From Anadara kagoshimensis (taxonomy: Eukaryota; Mollusca; Bivalvia; Arcoida; Arcidae): a stretch of 64,000 nucleotides of DNA. The stretch covers positions 7,241,058 to 7,305,057 of the forward strand of contig CM037870.1 in the NCBI GenBank assembly GCA_021292105.1. The letters are read 5' to 3'. The notes below the pieces were generated by a model, which had not been told where the DNA came from, made no database searches, and worked only from the letters and a program-made list of their open reading frames with translations. The first letter of the stretch is position 1; each line of letters begins with the position of its first letter. A program made the translations under genes and the position numbers. Positions 23,201-37,838 of this stretch are shown piece by piece.

Positions 23201-23917
23201 CCTTAAAAACATGTTTTAAGGTCTCTGCCGAACGACCATATGACGTGCATTTCTAACTGCCTAGTGACTTATACAATATTAAACAACACGCTACTACCAA
23301 TTTCAGACCCTGCATGGATAAGAACAACATCCTTCCGCATACAGAGCCAAAAATCTACCAACCAGACTGCCGTAATTGATTAATTATCGGGTCTATAACA
23401 TATGAATAATTGTACTTCGAATCCAAGACTGAAAAATTATTATGTTAAACCTGTAGACTTGTAAAGACATGTATAACACTGTTGTCGAAAGAAATTGTAC
23501 ATATTTAGCTATAATTTGGTCTTGTAGCTATAATTTGGTCATGTATGTTGGGTAATAGCGTGTCATGTTAACATGAAGTCCGATTAACGCTTTGTCGAAA
23601 AAGCAGGCAAGTTATATTCAATTCAATTCCATTCACGTTTATGCCATATATATAATTATAATTGAGAAACAGCTATCAGGTCTTATATTAATATTGTCAG
23701 ATACAAAGTAAAAATTACCTGATATCTTTTGAAGAAGTTTTCTATGTTATCAAACGCTTCTGGGAAGTCGTACTCGGCGTCTGCTACGTAAAATATGGCC
23801 ATACCACTACCAACTAGAAGGGCCAGAACTATCATATTGCTAACTAATCTGCCGATAAATACAGCTATGCTGAAACAAAATAAATAAAATATTAATAGTT
23901 TTTCCTAGCCCATGATA

Positions 23918-23957
<40 letters not shown>

Positions 23958-26900
23958 AAGAAACATTGTTAAGAACAGATTTTAAGGCTTCAATTAAAGT
24001 AAGTAAGCTTCTAGTTCACAGCCACCTAAATTAAAACCACTAGTATTTGATCTTTGCAGATAGTTGATGAATTGTAATTCACTTCCTCTTATAATGGATA
24101 CTATTTTGGATAATAAGTATAGTGTATGTCAAAAGTTTGACAGTTTTTTTTATCTCGAGTTTTTTCTCTTGTTGTGTTGTAGATTTTTATAGGTAATATT
24201 GCCACATATTATTGGCTTTTTTAGCGATTGTCACTACATGTTATTCATCTGCAACATGACAGATTTGATTATATTTCATTCTAGCGGAGGTAATTTAAAC
24301 AATGTACATACTTGAACCAAATACTTCCCTTCGCCAATTTCTTCTCCTCTCGAATTCTCTCCTGCAACAAACAAAATGTGTGATATTTACGTCTTCGGTG
24401 ATATGATATCATAAAGATAAAAAAACTACAATTAATTACATTTCAATTTTTCAAATTTAAAAACATGAACGGAGTCTCTTGTTTAGTTGCCAATACTTGC
24501 TACCAAAATCGTCTGAACGATTATTATTTTGTATTTGCTACTTCCGCGCCACTGTACAAATTATACAAATGGCTGTATTGTTTACAATTCTCTGTCATTT
24601 TCACAATCATCTTGGTTATGTTCAGTTTTGATATAGTTCTTATACGTAACGGCATTAAGTTTTCACAAGCCCCCTTCTTGGTTTTTTTTGTTTTTATAAC
24701 TATAATGGCCTACGCTGCAGCCCTTTAAGAATACATGCTTACGTATATAAACAAAAATTGATAAAAGATAACTCATTGACACCACAGTCAACGATAGTAC
24801 AAACGTAAGTTGTCATGTGTTTTAAGAAGTATCTAATATTAATAATAGAAAAGGGGGATTGACAGTCTGTAAAACATGGTGATGGAATGGTTCTGGAAAA
24901 CGTGACTGTTTGTTTGTTTGTTGTTGTTAATGTTGCTTTTTATTTAGATTCGTTTCCTAAGAGCTTCAAACCCAGGTGACATAAAGCATAGAAACAAAAC
25001 AAGATGCCATTACCCTCATCTCAGTACAGATTGCTTTAAGTCGATCTTTGACGCCATCTTTAGAAGTAACAGAATGGTCCCAGGAACAAAATGTCCTCCA
25101 TGCAAATTCATAATTTTTCTCACTATCCATCAATTTACTTCTTCTGTACCGAACCTGCATACTGGATGTAATAACACAATATGTAATAAATATAGCAACG
25201 AGGAGACATATACAGTGCTTTTTAATTGTGTTAGGACGTCTCATACTACTAGTATTTTATTTGACAGACAACTGAAGACATATTTTCTAGAAAGTAAACG
25301 ATTGATCAATAGATTGAATGAATGGTATTTTAAGGATACTTCACTTATTTCGAGACGTCACCAGCTATAGGTCGTGCGGCATAGATTTTTGCCTTTGCGA
25401 TGTTCAGGGAGGGTTCTTGAACCTGACACAGGACATCAGATTACAAGATCATACATGTATATGTAATAGTTACCGACCGAGTGGGAGGTGTTCATGAATT
25501 GGAAAACCTGGGAACGTGCGGTCAGTGATTACAAGCACGTGACCAGGTTTTCCAATTCATGGACACCGACGACAAGGTCGGTAACTGACTTACACAATGA
25601 TATATAAAAATAGAACTAATTCTTGAAATAAAGATGACGGTGAATTATACAATTTTTGAGGATACTTAAGTTACATTTGTACGTGTAGTAAAAATTTTTA
25701 AATAAAAACTAATAAAAAAATGAAGATTTGGGGGTTCGAACCCTCTCTTACCTAAGGTTTATGTCACATTATATGAAATATGAAGAAAGTTTGAATGTAG
25801 TTCGATAGGCTAATGCGCTAAAGATTGCAAAGCCTTATGACACGAATCCGTGCGTCGTCCCACCTTTTTTTTGTTTCAAAAAAAAGTAAATTATTGTCAT
25901 GCTTGAGTAAACTGTTCAAGCGAAAAACTTGTGCACGGGAATTTGAAAGTGCATCGACATTATCAAACATGTCCGATTGCGATTCCAACGAAATTTTGAG
26001 CCAAGTTCTTGATTTGGCAGAGCAAGTGCAAGCAAATGAAATTGTTTTGACTCAAAGATGTGGACGAGATGTGTAATGGTGAAAACATTTTTAAAATATT
26101 GCACAATACAATTGACGTGACTACAATGATGCATAGAGGTGGACCATCAGAAGTTGGGGCTTTTGCTAGGAAGACGAAAGGTAAATTGTTATATTATTAA
26201 TCTTTGGACCTTCATGCCAAATGTGCAATTTGACACCTCTATGTAAGCATATTGATTGATTGAATGCAGTTTTACATACCAGTCAAGATAATTTCACTTA
26301 TATCAATACGTCACCAGCTAAATTTGAATTGGCAGTTTTTTTTATACCTTTGAAGCGTACATAGGACCATGTGCTTTAACTGCGGTAGACCGTATAAATT
26401 ATATAAAACAAATAATATTTACTGAATTTTTTTGTTTGATTATTTATTCTTCAGTTCTAAAGCTTATTTGGATTCAGCACCTGCAGAGGTTGTTCCTATG
26501 AAAAACCTGGTCTCGTGCACAGGTTGTTCATATGAAAAACCCGATCATGAGCACAGGTTGTTCATATGAACAACCCGGGCACGTGCAGGTTTTCAATTAG
26601 AAAACCGTTGGGTTTTGCTTCGCTTGGATACCTGTCTATTGTATTTAAAACAGGTATTCAAGTTGGTTACATACAAAACAAAGGAATCATTGTGTAAATG
26701 CCAGTTAATCAAAAGATTATGCGTAACTAGGGATGTCAACGAGTATTCGAGTAATCGAGTACTCGATTGGAAAATCCCTAACCGGTTAAAATTTTACTAA
26801 TCGAATACTTGCTGTTCTGTTTTTCGTAACTTCCAAATAGGTAATCGAAGTTGTGAACGACAGTCAAAAGGGTGAGTCGTACTTTTCCCGATCGGAAGTT

Positions 26901-29900
26901 AATTACTATCATATCAACCGTTTAATGTGTGTTTTCTTTATTTAATAAAATCTGTTAGTTGTAGAACTTTCTAATTTTTTTCATTTTGCTGACAAAATAT
27001 AAAAATACTGTTTTGTCTCTATTCCGGTTACGCTTTTGATATTATAATAACTCCATACATCCGGTTTTTGAGCTTGAGTCGTGATAAATATGGCTTCAAC
27101 CGTCATAGGTAGTCATGTTTAGCTCGGCAGTAATTAAACCTAACCTTTCCTATTTGACTTATTAGTTGTTTTTGCAAGGACAATCATTAACGTGATGAAC
27201 GGAAGCCATGCGGTCAGTTTCAGTTTGAGATAAAAATCATAGTCAATGATGACAAGAACGTGCCAAGCTCCCGACAACAGTTAAAGTAAAATTTCATATA
27301 AAATTAGACTGTAACATTTATTAATTTTTGTTGTTGATGGTAAATTTCTTAATTGTTACGTTTTCGAAATGTTAATTGACAATCAATCAATTTAAACAAA
27401 TTTATTTCGATTCATAAATAATAAATTTAATTACTGCAAAGATAATTTTGTTTAACGAGTACTCGATCGGAAAGACGTTCGAATAACCGTTTAGTGACTT
27501 TTATCCGAGTTGACATCCCTATATACAACACATTTCAATCTGCAGAAAACGAGGCTTATTTGGTGAACGTGCTTTGTTCTAGGCATTTTCGATGTCCAGT
27601 GAGAGGTGAGTTACCTTATAACTATTATGACCAATGACAGAAGGCTAACAACGGCCCATGTTACTAGGTACGCAAGTGGTTCGTTATAATCTCCTATGAA
27701 ACCGTCAGTATAAACACCGTAAAACATAAGGCTATCAGACAGATCTCCCTGAAAGTAGTACACAAAAATATTATAGAATGAAAAACTTCACTCTTTGTGT
27801 GTGATGGCATTAACTATCATGTGTATCATCCTGATATAGTAAGGCAAATGCAATTTGTCATAAGCAATGCAAACATTTGTGAAAGCATGCATCTCAATTG
27901 GTAGAGTGGGACTCCAAATCAATGGTATGTGACGGGGCATTTTTTAAGCTACATGTACTTTATTTCACATTGCTGCTGATTTATTCTGTCTCTGGATAAT
28001 GGACCGGTAGGAGCCACCTGGTGATTTCATGAAAGAGTGCACACTAGTACAAAGCAGCTACACGCATTATAAACACTGTCAGTCATTGTCAAACCGAGAT
28101 CTGGCTTGACCTAGCACCACAAAAAATAAAACGCCCCATACAGACCTTAGGCGTATTACAGGTGTCTTGTGTAATGTAAAAAATGCAGAATATTGAGAAT
28201 AACTGTTACGTCATAAGAAGAAATTAATACGGCTAGTAAAGATTCAACACGAATATTTAGCAATAACCAATGTAACAAAAACAACAACAACACATCATTA
28301 AATATAAGAGAATTAGGAATATACTTACAAAATGGCCAGCATGTGTATTGACAAATGTATCTCCCGACAGGATCTGTAACAGTAAAATCACGGAATTAAT
28401 TGCCATGTATTATAAATATCGGTACGTTTCTCTTAAGTTAGAATTCGGTACCTTAAAGTTTTAATTTTTATAAAAACAATAATAGCATCTGGAACGTTTA
28501 AGAATAGGAGTAAGTACGTACAGTGCAGGAAAACATAGAATCAAACGCACATAATTGTCCATGCCCAAATCACAAGCCAAAAACAAAATTTAAACTTTGA
28601 AAACTGGCAATTGCATTGTTGTTAAACACATGGCCTTCTATCAGGGAAATGAGGCCAAGTGTTTCGGAAGAGTAAGCATCTCATATTTAGATAGCTTAAC
28701 CGACCATTCGTGAAAAAAGAGGTTTAGAAAGAAGGGAACATTGTTGTAGTGGTTTTTATGTTAATAAAGAAATAAAACGAGGAATAGATTGTAGCCTTGC
28801 AGATTTGCTTCTATGTTACACAATGTAATACCACAATTAAAATCTTTATAAACTTGTTAATCTACATTATCAAATGATCTGATGACAAAGAACTTTTATG
28901 TCAATATTCAAAGTACTATATAACTATTTTTTGAGGACGGAAGAGAAAATAACCAGTCTTAAAAAATCAGATTTATTAAATAAAAAATACTATTGTAATA
29001 TACCAATCCATCACAAATCCAGAAGCAAAACTTTGAAACTGACAAGTTAGATTAGACACGTGAACTTCCACCAGGTAAGTGAGACCGCGTGCTCCGGAAG
29101 GGTAAGCACCTCCCGTTTAGCTAGCTACACTCGTCATGTGTGCAATCAAAATTGTGTGAAAGGAACATGTAAATATAGGACGTCAAATATATCCAGGGCA
29201 ATTCTAGGACAATAGGATTCATTGTAAATGTTTATTGTTTTACAATACCTGTGGTAAGGTTATAAAACACACTACCAGCACAGAGACCAGAAAATTCAGA
29301 TATAACAAAAACCGAAGGAAGTAGAAGTAGGATGCCACATTGCTGCCAAAATACGCTGGAAATAAAAAAAAAATTATGAAATAAAATTAAGTTTTTAATG
29401 TTTCTTCACAATATAAAAACGGCTTTATTTTGTTGCCAAATTTTAATTGAAGTCAATGGTCACAAAATCCCATGAAATGCTTACAAGCGCTTAATCATCT
29501 ATAGAGCAAAATTAATATTTGATTATCTATAATTTATTTTGGATTGAAAATTAAATATCATCTCAAAGACATTGATAAATACTCTTTCAGAACATCCAAA
29601 TAATTGACCAATAATTTGCAATCGTTTGACCCCATGCCATGGATTTAGTGACGGGAAATCCCGAGTCTTTTTCAAACCGTAGTACAAAACGGTGTATGGA
29701 AACAGGACGTCAAAATAAAAAGGTTTTACTCAAAACCAGCGTTATTGTAGTTTTTATTATCTTTTCTTCACTTATTATCTGAGAAATATATGTATGTTCA
29801 GTTGCGATGTCATCATTGGATTCACTTTTTCTTGCTTAATCGAATGTGGTTTTAACCATGGCCATAATTTTGCATTGTGCCCGTTGTAATGAAATTATTA

Positions 29901-32900
29901 ATATCGTTCTGTAAAGTTTTTTTCTGCTTGATTATGTTATATTTTACAAAATACGATATAAGAATTACTTTCATAGAATGAATTGAAGTATACCTGATAA
30001 TCGTGATATCATTCCTTCCCATAACATAAATATCAGCTTACTGTACTCTTTGGACTTCTAAAAAACGATAAATTATTTACCAGTTAAACAATTTGATAAA
30101 ATTTATGTTCCAATTTAAACATTCACAAGTGAATACAGCTGGTAAGATCAATGGAAGTCTTTTCTGCATTTTCTCATGTTTTCCTGCTATGTTCAATTTT
30201 CATTCTAATATATTTTATTCTCAATAATTTGATTGCAAACTTGGCGGGTGTTATCAGCTAGTCAAGATGTGCTTACCCTTCCAAAGCACACGGCCTCATT
30301 TTCATGTGTTTTTAGCTTTATTGGCCACTGTTCAAAATTTTTATTTTGCTTTTTGGAATTGTTGTTTGGGCAATGATTGATGGACAAGAATCTATAAAAT
30401 ATCCACTCAATAGACATTTTATTAAATGTTAAAATACTTGATTAAGATTATCTCACACATTTAAAACAAATGTTAAAATGACGCATGTTATGAAATTGAG
30501 TAATATTAAATTCCGGGAAGCACTCTTAACCCTCTTAACATTTTCTCAAATCTATGTATGATACATAACACAATAGACAACATCCTTCCTTACAGACAAA
30601 TGATGTATAACCACTCTCAATGTCTCGTTTGTTGTGAGTTTCCTCTTGCCATGAATTGCTACGGCTTCCAACAAATACAGTACAGACCTGTCGAAAGTTT
30701 AACAATAAGCAAACGAATTGGTACCGAATCCACAGCTTATTTCGGTACCGTAATTACTCGCTATTTCTGGTAGCTATCTATACCTTTGCAGTTTTTAGTC
30801 AATGACTGGAACCGGCATATGAAGTAAAACTCGTACAAACTTCCAACATGATGCTCCAGAATCCAACATGATGCCCCGGAATAGTAAGCACCTCCTGTTT
30901 ACCTTGCTACACCCTATACGTGAGGTAGTATAGTTATCGAGGGGTTTGATCACGTGGTTTTACTGTACCTTGTTGGTTACGTACTTCATGGAGTTCTTAT
31001 CCTTATATCGTCTGCTTCTACTGACACGCAGGGACCTGAAAAAAGGAAACTTCCAACTGCAAAATTGTCATTCAGCATCCTTTTAGCGTATTATGTTTAA
31101 ACTGTTTCAATTTCAATAAAATGTTAATGTGAAAAACTAAAATCAGTTTTTATTAACGACAGTTTACATGTATCTTTTAACTACATCAAACAAAAATATT
31201 CCCCGTATTCAAGATGTCGTAATTGTGTGGTCTCCAAAACTTTTAAGACCCATAGAGCAGTTTCTATACATTATGGAATATAGCAAATTGTGAATTTGCA
31301 AAACGAGAATGTGGTCAAGAATAATATAGTATTAATGGCTTCTCTATTGGAGACCACGGCAACCGAATGGTTTAAAGAGTACAATGGCGGATCACGGCGT
31401 CACTAACCAAAAATCTCATTCGGGACATATCCTAGTGTAAGAAAGTTTGTCAATACACTTGAAAAAGGTCCGTGTTTTTTTTTCTCTCGGGTATTCCGGT
31501 CTTCTCTGCCATCCATGAACTGACCGCCTCGATAAAAGTGAAATAATCTTGACTGGGTGTGAAACTCCATTACTCCACTTCATTCTTTTTTTATTGTTCA
31601 ACATCTTTAACTATTTCAGCTTACCTACAAATCTTAAGTTTTTGACTCATTGGAATTGGACATTCTGGTAGAATTTCTAATATGTTTTCTCGAAATTCTG
31701 TTTGTTCTGTTGGTTCAATTGTGTCCCTGGTTCGTTCCACATTGGCGTCTACTTCGAAACTGCAAAAGCAGAAAACATTACTTTAACGGGACGTCAAAAT
31801 CAATTACACCATGGATGTATTTGCTCTGAGATAATAACATAACATGTTTATTTACGAAAATATATATATATTTTTTACTTTTAATTTTTCAAGCAATATT
31901 GTATCCCTTTTCTATATACTATCTACTATAAATATCAAAAGATTCTTAAATATATGTGATAAGACATGGTAATGAAAAACTAATTTTCTTTAATTTTGGG
32001 ATTATGATTTGAACATGGACCGATAAATTTGTGTTTTGGGATTATGATTTAAACATGGACCGATATGTTTTTGTTTTGGGATTATGATTTGAACATGGAC
32101 CGATATGTTTGTGTTTTGGGATTATGATTTAAACATGGACCGATATGTTTGTGTTTTGGGATTATGATTTGAACATGGACCGGTATGTTTGTGTTTTGGG
32201 ATTTTGATTTAAACATGGACCGATATGTTTGTGTTTTGGGATTTTGATTTTAACATGGATAGGTATGTTTGTGTTTTGGGATTTTGATTTGAACATGGAC
32301 CGGTATGTTTGTGTTTTGGGATTATGATTTGAACATGGACCGGTATGTTTGTGTTTTGGGATTATAATTTGAACATGGACCGGTATGTTTGTGTTTTGGG
32401 ATAAGGATTTGAACATGAACCGATATGTTTGTGTTTTGGGATTATGATTTAAACATGGATAGGTATGTTTGTTTTTTGGGATTATGATTTAAACACGGAC
32501 CGATATGTTTGTGTTTTGGGATTATGATTTAAACATGGATAGGTATGTTTGTGTTTTGGGACTATGATTTAAACACGGACCGATATGTTTGTGTTTTGGG
32601 ATTATGATTTAAACATGGACCGGTATGTTTGTGTTTTGGGACTATGATTTAAACACGGACCGATATGTTTGTGTTTTGGGATTATGATTTAAACATAGAC
32701 CGTTATGTTTGTGTTTTATGTGTAGTCCGATGTCCGATAAAGCACACCATCCACGATTGTATTGGAGATGTACTTGTAGCTATATAGTCTGTTCATATAA
32801 AATCTTCAACGCCCATTTCATAAGAGGAAACCAAACGCCAATCATTGCAAGATAGATAAATAGAAATGAAAATTACGTTTATAGTTTATAACCTTTGTGG

Positions 32901-35900
32901 TAATGTTAATAAAAGAAATAACAGGCACGGAGCATTTCAAGAAGACACTCATGCATGTACAACGGAAAACATTTTTATATATTATATAAATACTACAAGG
33001 AAGGTTGACTGTTGGCTAAATTTATATTGCGTACCCTTTATTTATGAAAGCGAATCGCATCTGATATATCAATTCTTCAGTTGACAAAATTTCTCTTTTC
33101 ACCATCGACACGTTGTCCATTCCTGAAAAATTCAAGAATCACGAATAAAACCATTATCAATACTTGTCTTAAATAAATAAATAAATAGATAGATAAATAA
33201 ATAAATAAATAAGCAAACCGACCCATGACCAAATCACATTTGCTGAGTAAAAAAATGAAAACTGACAAGTTAAGTTAAACAAGTGAACTTATAACAGGGA
33301 AGTAGAACTACGTACCAACATGTACGTCCGTGGGAAGGATATACCATCTATGATCACCAGTTACATTTGTATTCTTTATGATTTTTTTTTTTTGTCAAAC
33401 GCTTAATCGAAACAACTTAAAACGATTCACAGGATTTTATGACGGTTTTTGATCGTAAGTGATTAAAATATTATTTTGAATTATGAATGAAGTTATCTAC
33501 TAATTTATAACTAGTATTAACGCGTTGATGTTATACAGAGCAGGAAATATTGAAAAGATTAAGTCTGACATTGTCATTGCAATCATGAAAACTAAATCAA
33601 CGAAATGCATTTTTATTTTTCATCTGTGTGATTTAAATCCCAATACAGTGACAAAAACGTTGCTGAAAAACTTTTATTCCCTGCTTCAAAACTACGGGTA
33701 CATATCCTTGCTCCAAAACCACGGGTACATATCCTTGCTCAAAAACCACGGGTACATATCCTTGCTCCAAAACCTCGGGTATATATCCTTGCTCTAAAAC
33801 CACGGGTACATATCCTTGGTCCAAAACCACAGGTACATATCCTTGCTCCGAAACCTCGGGTACATTTCCTTGCTCCAAAACCAAGGGTTTATTTTCCTGC
33901 TTCAAAACCAGGGGTACATTTCCTTGCTCCAAAAGCACTGGTACATTTCCCTGCTTCAAAACCAGGGATAAATTCCCCTGTTCCAACGCACATACAGAAG
34001 CACATGCATATTCCCCTATCTTATAATTTACCTACCCAATTATATATATACTAACATACCTCCGTCCACTGCTTCATATGTTCTTCCATTTCTCTCATTA
34101 TGTAATAACAATGATGTTTCTTCTACTTCATCTCCTTCCATTACCTCTCGATCACTCTCACCGTCATACGTAGATATAACAACACGACGGGTTGTTGGCT
34201 CTACAATAAGAAATCATGGATCTATAAAACGCAAACATTCTAGTTCATATGCATGTTCAAATCACTACAACAAAAGTCAACCACAGATATACCAGGCCAT
34301 GTCCAAATCACAATCTTAAAAGCCAAACACAAATATAATGATCCATGTTCAAATCACAATCCCAAAAGTCAAAGACAAATATACCAATCCATGTTCAAAC
34401 TACAACACTAAAAGTAAAACAGAAACATACCGATCTATGTTCAAACCACAATCCCAAAAGTCAACACCAAACATACCGGTCACAATCCCAAAAGCAAAGT
34501 AAAGGCTCCGTAAATAAAATATTTGAAACCTTCATCAGGGAAGTAAGTTATATGCTAATTCCAGTTTTTTTTTGTAGAAAAATTTGGACTCGGTCCAAAT
34601 TATTGAGAAAGGATACCTTCAAGAAATTTAAAATTATTATTTGATTGTGTAATTTATATCAGGGGACGAGGTTATCTGTCTAGAACTAAACATGGTCTCT
34701 GGTTTGACTTCCTAAATACAAGGGTATGTTTGCTCTTGAAGCATGATGTATTAACAACCACATACGTTTGTTATAACTGAAGTATTGTAGCTTTATTGTT
34801 TTACCAATAAGAAATCATAAAGGGTTATGCAACAATTTATTGTGAATAAACAGAAGATTATATAATCTGGTTTTGCGTCCAAGTTCAGAACCGATACGCC
34901 ATCAGCTTCAGGTATTGACCAGTGGTGCTGCTCATACCGCGAAACATCGGCTTTCATATCTTAACACTTGGCCACTATTTTAAAAATACTCATTGTTTGT
35001 GTCATGTCATTATTTTTAATCGGATACTCACAGGAAGGAGTAGTGTGTCATTTTGATAAAATTTTAGGTTTGAGTTTGTATATCTGATAGAACGCCTACA
35101 AACGTTACATACTGGTGCTTACAGAACGCTACACTTGTCCTTACCTTACATATAGCTGGAATCAAACCTGGTATAATTCCAAACACAATACACGTGATCG
35201 GTCATGTATATAATTATGATTATGCTATTTATTAGTAACACTGAGATATAACTGATCAGATATATAATAAATAATAACAATGTACCCGTAATCTTATCAA
35301 CATTTTAAAATGTTTAAAGTACAAACAAAATAATCATTATACAGCGATAAATCGGGTAGATAAGTGAGATAATGAGAAGTCAAAATGTCCGCTAGACTCG
35401 TAGGAAGGACGTCTATTTGCATTTTGTTGCCGCAACACTTGAAAACTTGAATTGTTGCTGAAAAGCGTAAGAATGAAGGAATCAAACCATCTTGAACATT
35501 TCTGTAAAACATTTCTTGATTTAAGATTAATCGGGAGGTGGGGATTGGGTCATACCGACTTGTGCAACATATACAAATAATCTCTATAATGCAAGATTAT
35601 AATGCGATATTCAACAAGCTTAGGTTGTTCTTTTACGGTCAGCAAAATTCTCAAAAAGAAGTTTCACTCAGCCTTTGGCATGTAAATAGAAGCCGGTCGC
35701 TAGATTCGGCACTAAATCGTTAGCTTAATGTTAAACATTCGAAATAGGTCTCTGTGGCATTGCCCAGTTTACACAATGACCGTTTTTTTATAAGATATGC
35801 TTATTTCATGTGAGGAACAGCAAGATATTCAACAATAATCTCTAAGTTTTATGTATTTTAACTCTCTTTCTTTATGTACCTGTTTCCGATACGATGGGTC

Positions 35901-37747
35901 CATCAACACAGTCTTCTTTACTGAATGTTTTAAACAGTGGTTTGCTCTCTGTACAAGTTATAAAGTCAGTATTATCAATTTTGGCAGGTTTGACATAGGT
36001 GGTCGATGGTCTTTTACTGTGCCTACCATGTCCTTTATTATCCCCCTTACTCTCTCTTCTTTTTCCTTTAGTATTGGCAACATTTCCTGTTAATAGATAT
36101 TGATCTAGATTAATACACCACTGGTTGTTAAGTAATTTGAATGATCGAGGCCCACCAATAGTACAATAACCACACAATCGGTTGCAAAGTGATTGGAATA
36201 GTAAAGGTCCTCCAACAAATACACACCACTGGAATTTGTTTAATCTCAAATCCCTGTCCAAAATAGGGAGTTCTATTATTAACGGTTGTTATGCATCTAT
36301 ATTTTCTCGCCTTGTTTGGCCATTTTATTTTATACTTGTAATGTTTCGTGTTCTTGATTGCATTGGCTGCCAAGTTCTCGGTTTCCAGTTAAGATTGTCT
36401 TCTATATAATATGACAAAACATAAAATATCTTTCGAAATGACATTGACATTTGCAACAAAACGGGATGTTTCTTATACAAAATTTCTCTTAAATAGCCTA
36501 CAGACACTATACGGACTTAGTAAGAAGAACTTTGATAATGTATAACATTTCGAATATTGAGTTCCGTTTATTTTACTTACAACGCTAGTAGCGTCCATTA
36601 GCAACGTGTCACATCATTTAGAAAGCGACCAAGAATACATGTCTAATTAAGCATGAGATAGAAGGTCTATTTTAATCAGAACCCTAGTTGTCTCTTTCGT
36701 CAAGAATTTTCAGAACTGTTGAAGCACAATGTTGTTAGATTCATTGCTCAGAGTTAAGACATTAACCAGATCATTTTGGGTTAAACTACGTGCGATTTTT
36801 ATTTGTAGCAATTTGTACCGGAAGCCCATACGTTTATTGCATAGTGACTAATAAACCACAAAATATCAGTCAATATTCAAATCAAAATCCTAAAATTCAA
36901 ATACTATTATTGTAACTGGGTCATTCTGTTTCTTTTATCAAAGTCATAAATAAAAGCAAACATACTACCATCAGCAAAACCTATTCCTTCAACTGTTAGA
37001 TAATGTTTTTTTGCTTGTTTGGAATTCTTATTTATGTCATCCATACTGATACCTATAAAATTATAAAATTACACTTAATAAGTATGTATGTACATTGTAT
37101 GTGATTTAGTTCATAAAAGCATTTACAGTCCAACCTGTCTTAAAGGCCACCTCTATATAAGAGTCGCCTGCTAAAAAAGGCCGATAGAATTGTATCTCAA
37201 TTGTTCTTAACCTTAACGCATATTGTTTAAATCTGTATATAAAGGCTACCTGCCAATAAAGGCCACTTTAACTGCTTCCCTTGGGTGGCCTTTATAGACA
37301 GGTTTGACTGTAGTAAGCACTGAACAATTGTATTGCATAGGACAAGACAATCTATTGGGACCTATATAGCTATCCAACCATAGTTGACTGCCAGTTTCAG
37401 CTTCAGTATGTTTTACGCTTCAAGTAGGAAGGTTTTAAGTAAAGAATATGTATGTTAAAATCATTGAACAAAACGTAAAACGCCTCGGTAGCTCAGTTGG
37501 ATGATTGTTCAGTCCGTATATGGGAAGTCGGAGCTCGAACCCTGGCCGTGTATGACCAAGATTTGAATATTCGTCAAGCACTGATTTTAAGAACCGTTGT
37601 CACGGTATACGTGGGCGTGACACTCTAAAGAACCCTCCCCAAGTACATTGACATGAACGTATTTCAAAGGTAAAAAGATTCTGGTAAATTACATAAAGCT
37701 GGAGACTTCTCGATATATAAGCGAAATATTCTTGACAGTGGCGTCAA

Positions 37748-37838
<91 letters not shown>

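Noticed and set aside
24465-24728. 87-residue hydrophobic plus-strand frame in a TMC intron
   Set aside because: Its hydrophobicity follows from AT-rich sequence; there is no splice partner or recognisable motif.
32162-32416. Minus-strand open frame with periodic peptide
   Set aside because: It is the translation of the 40 bp minisatellite derived from repeat family B and has no start or splice context.
33633-33986. Minus-strand frame of nine-residue repeats
   Set aside because: It is produced by a 27 bp tandem repeat; there is no signal peptide, no flanking exon in phase and no coding character outside the array.
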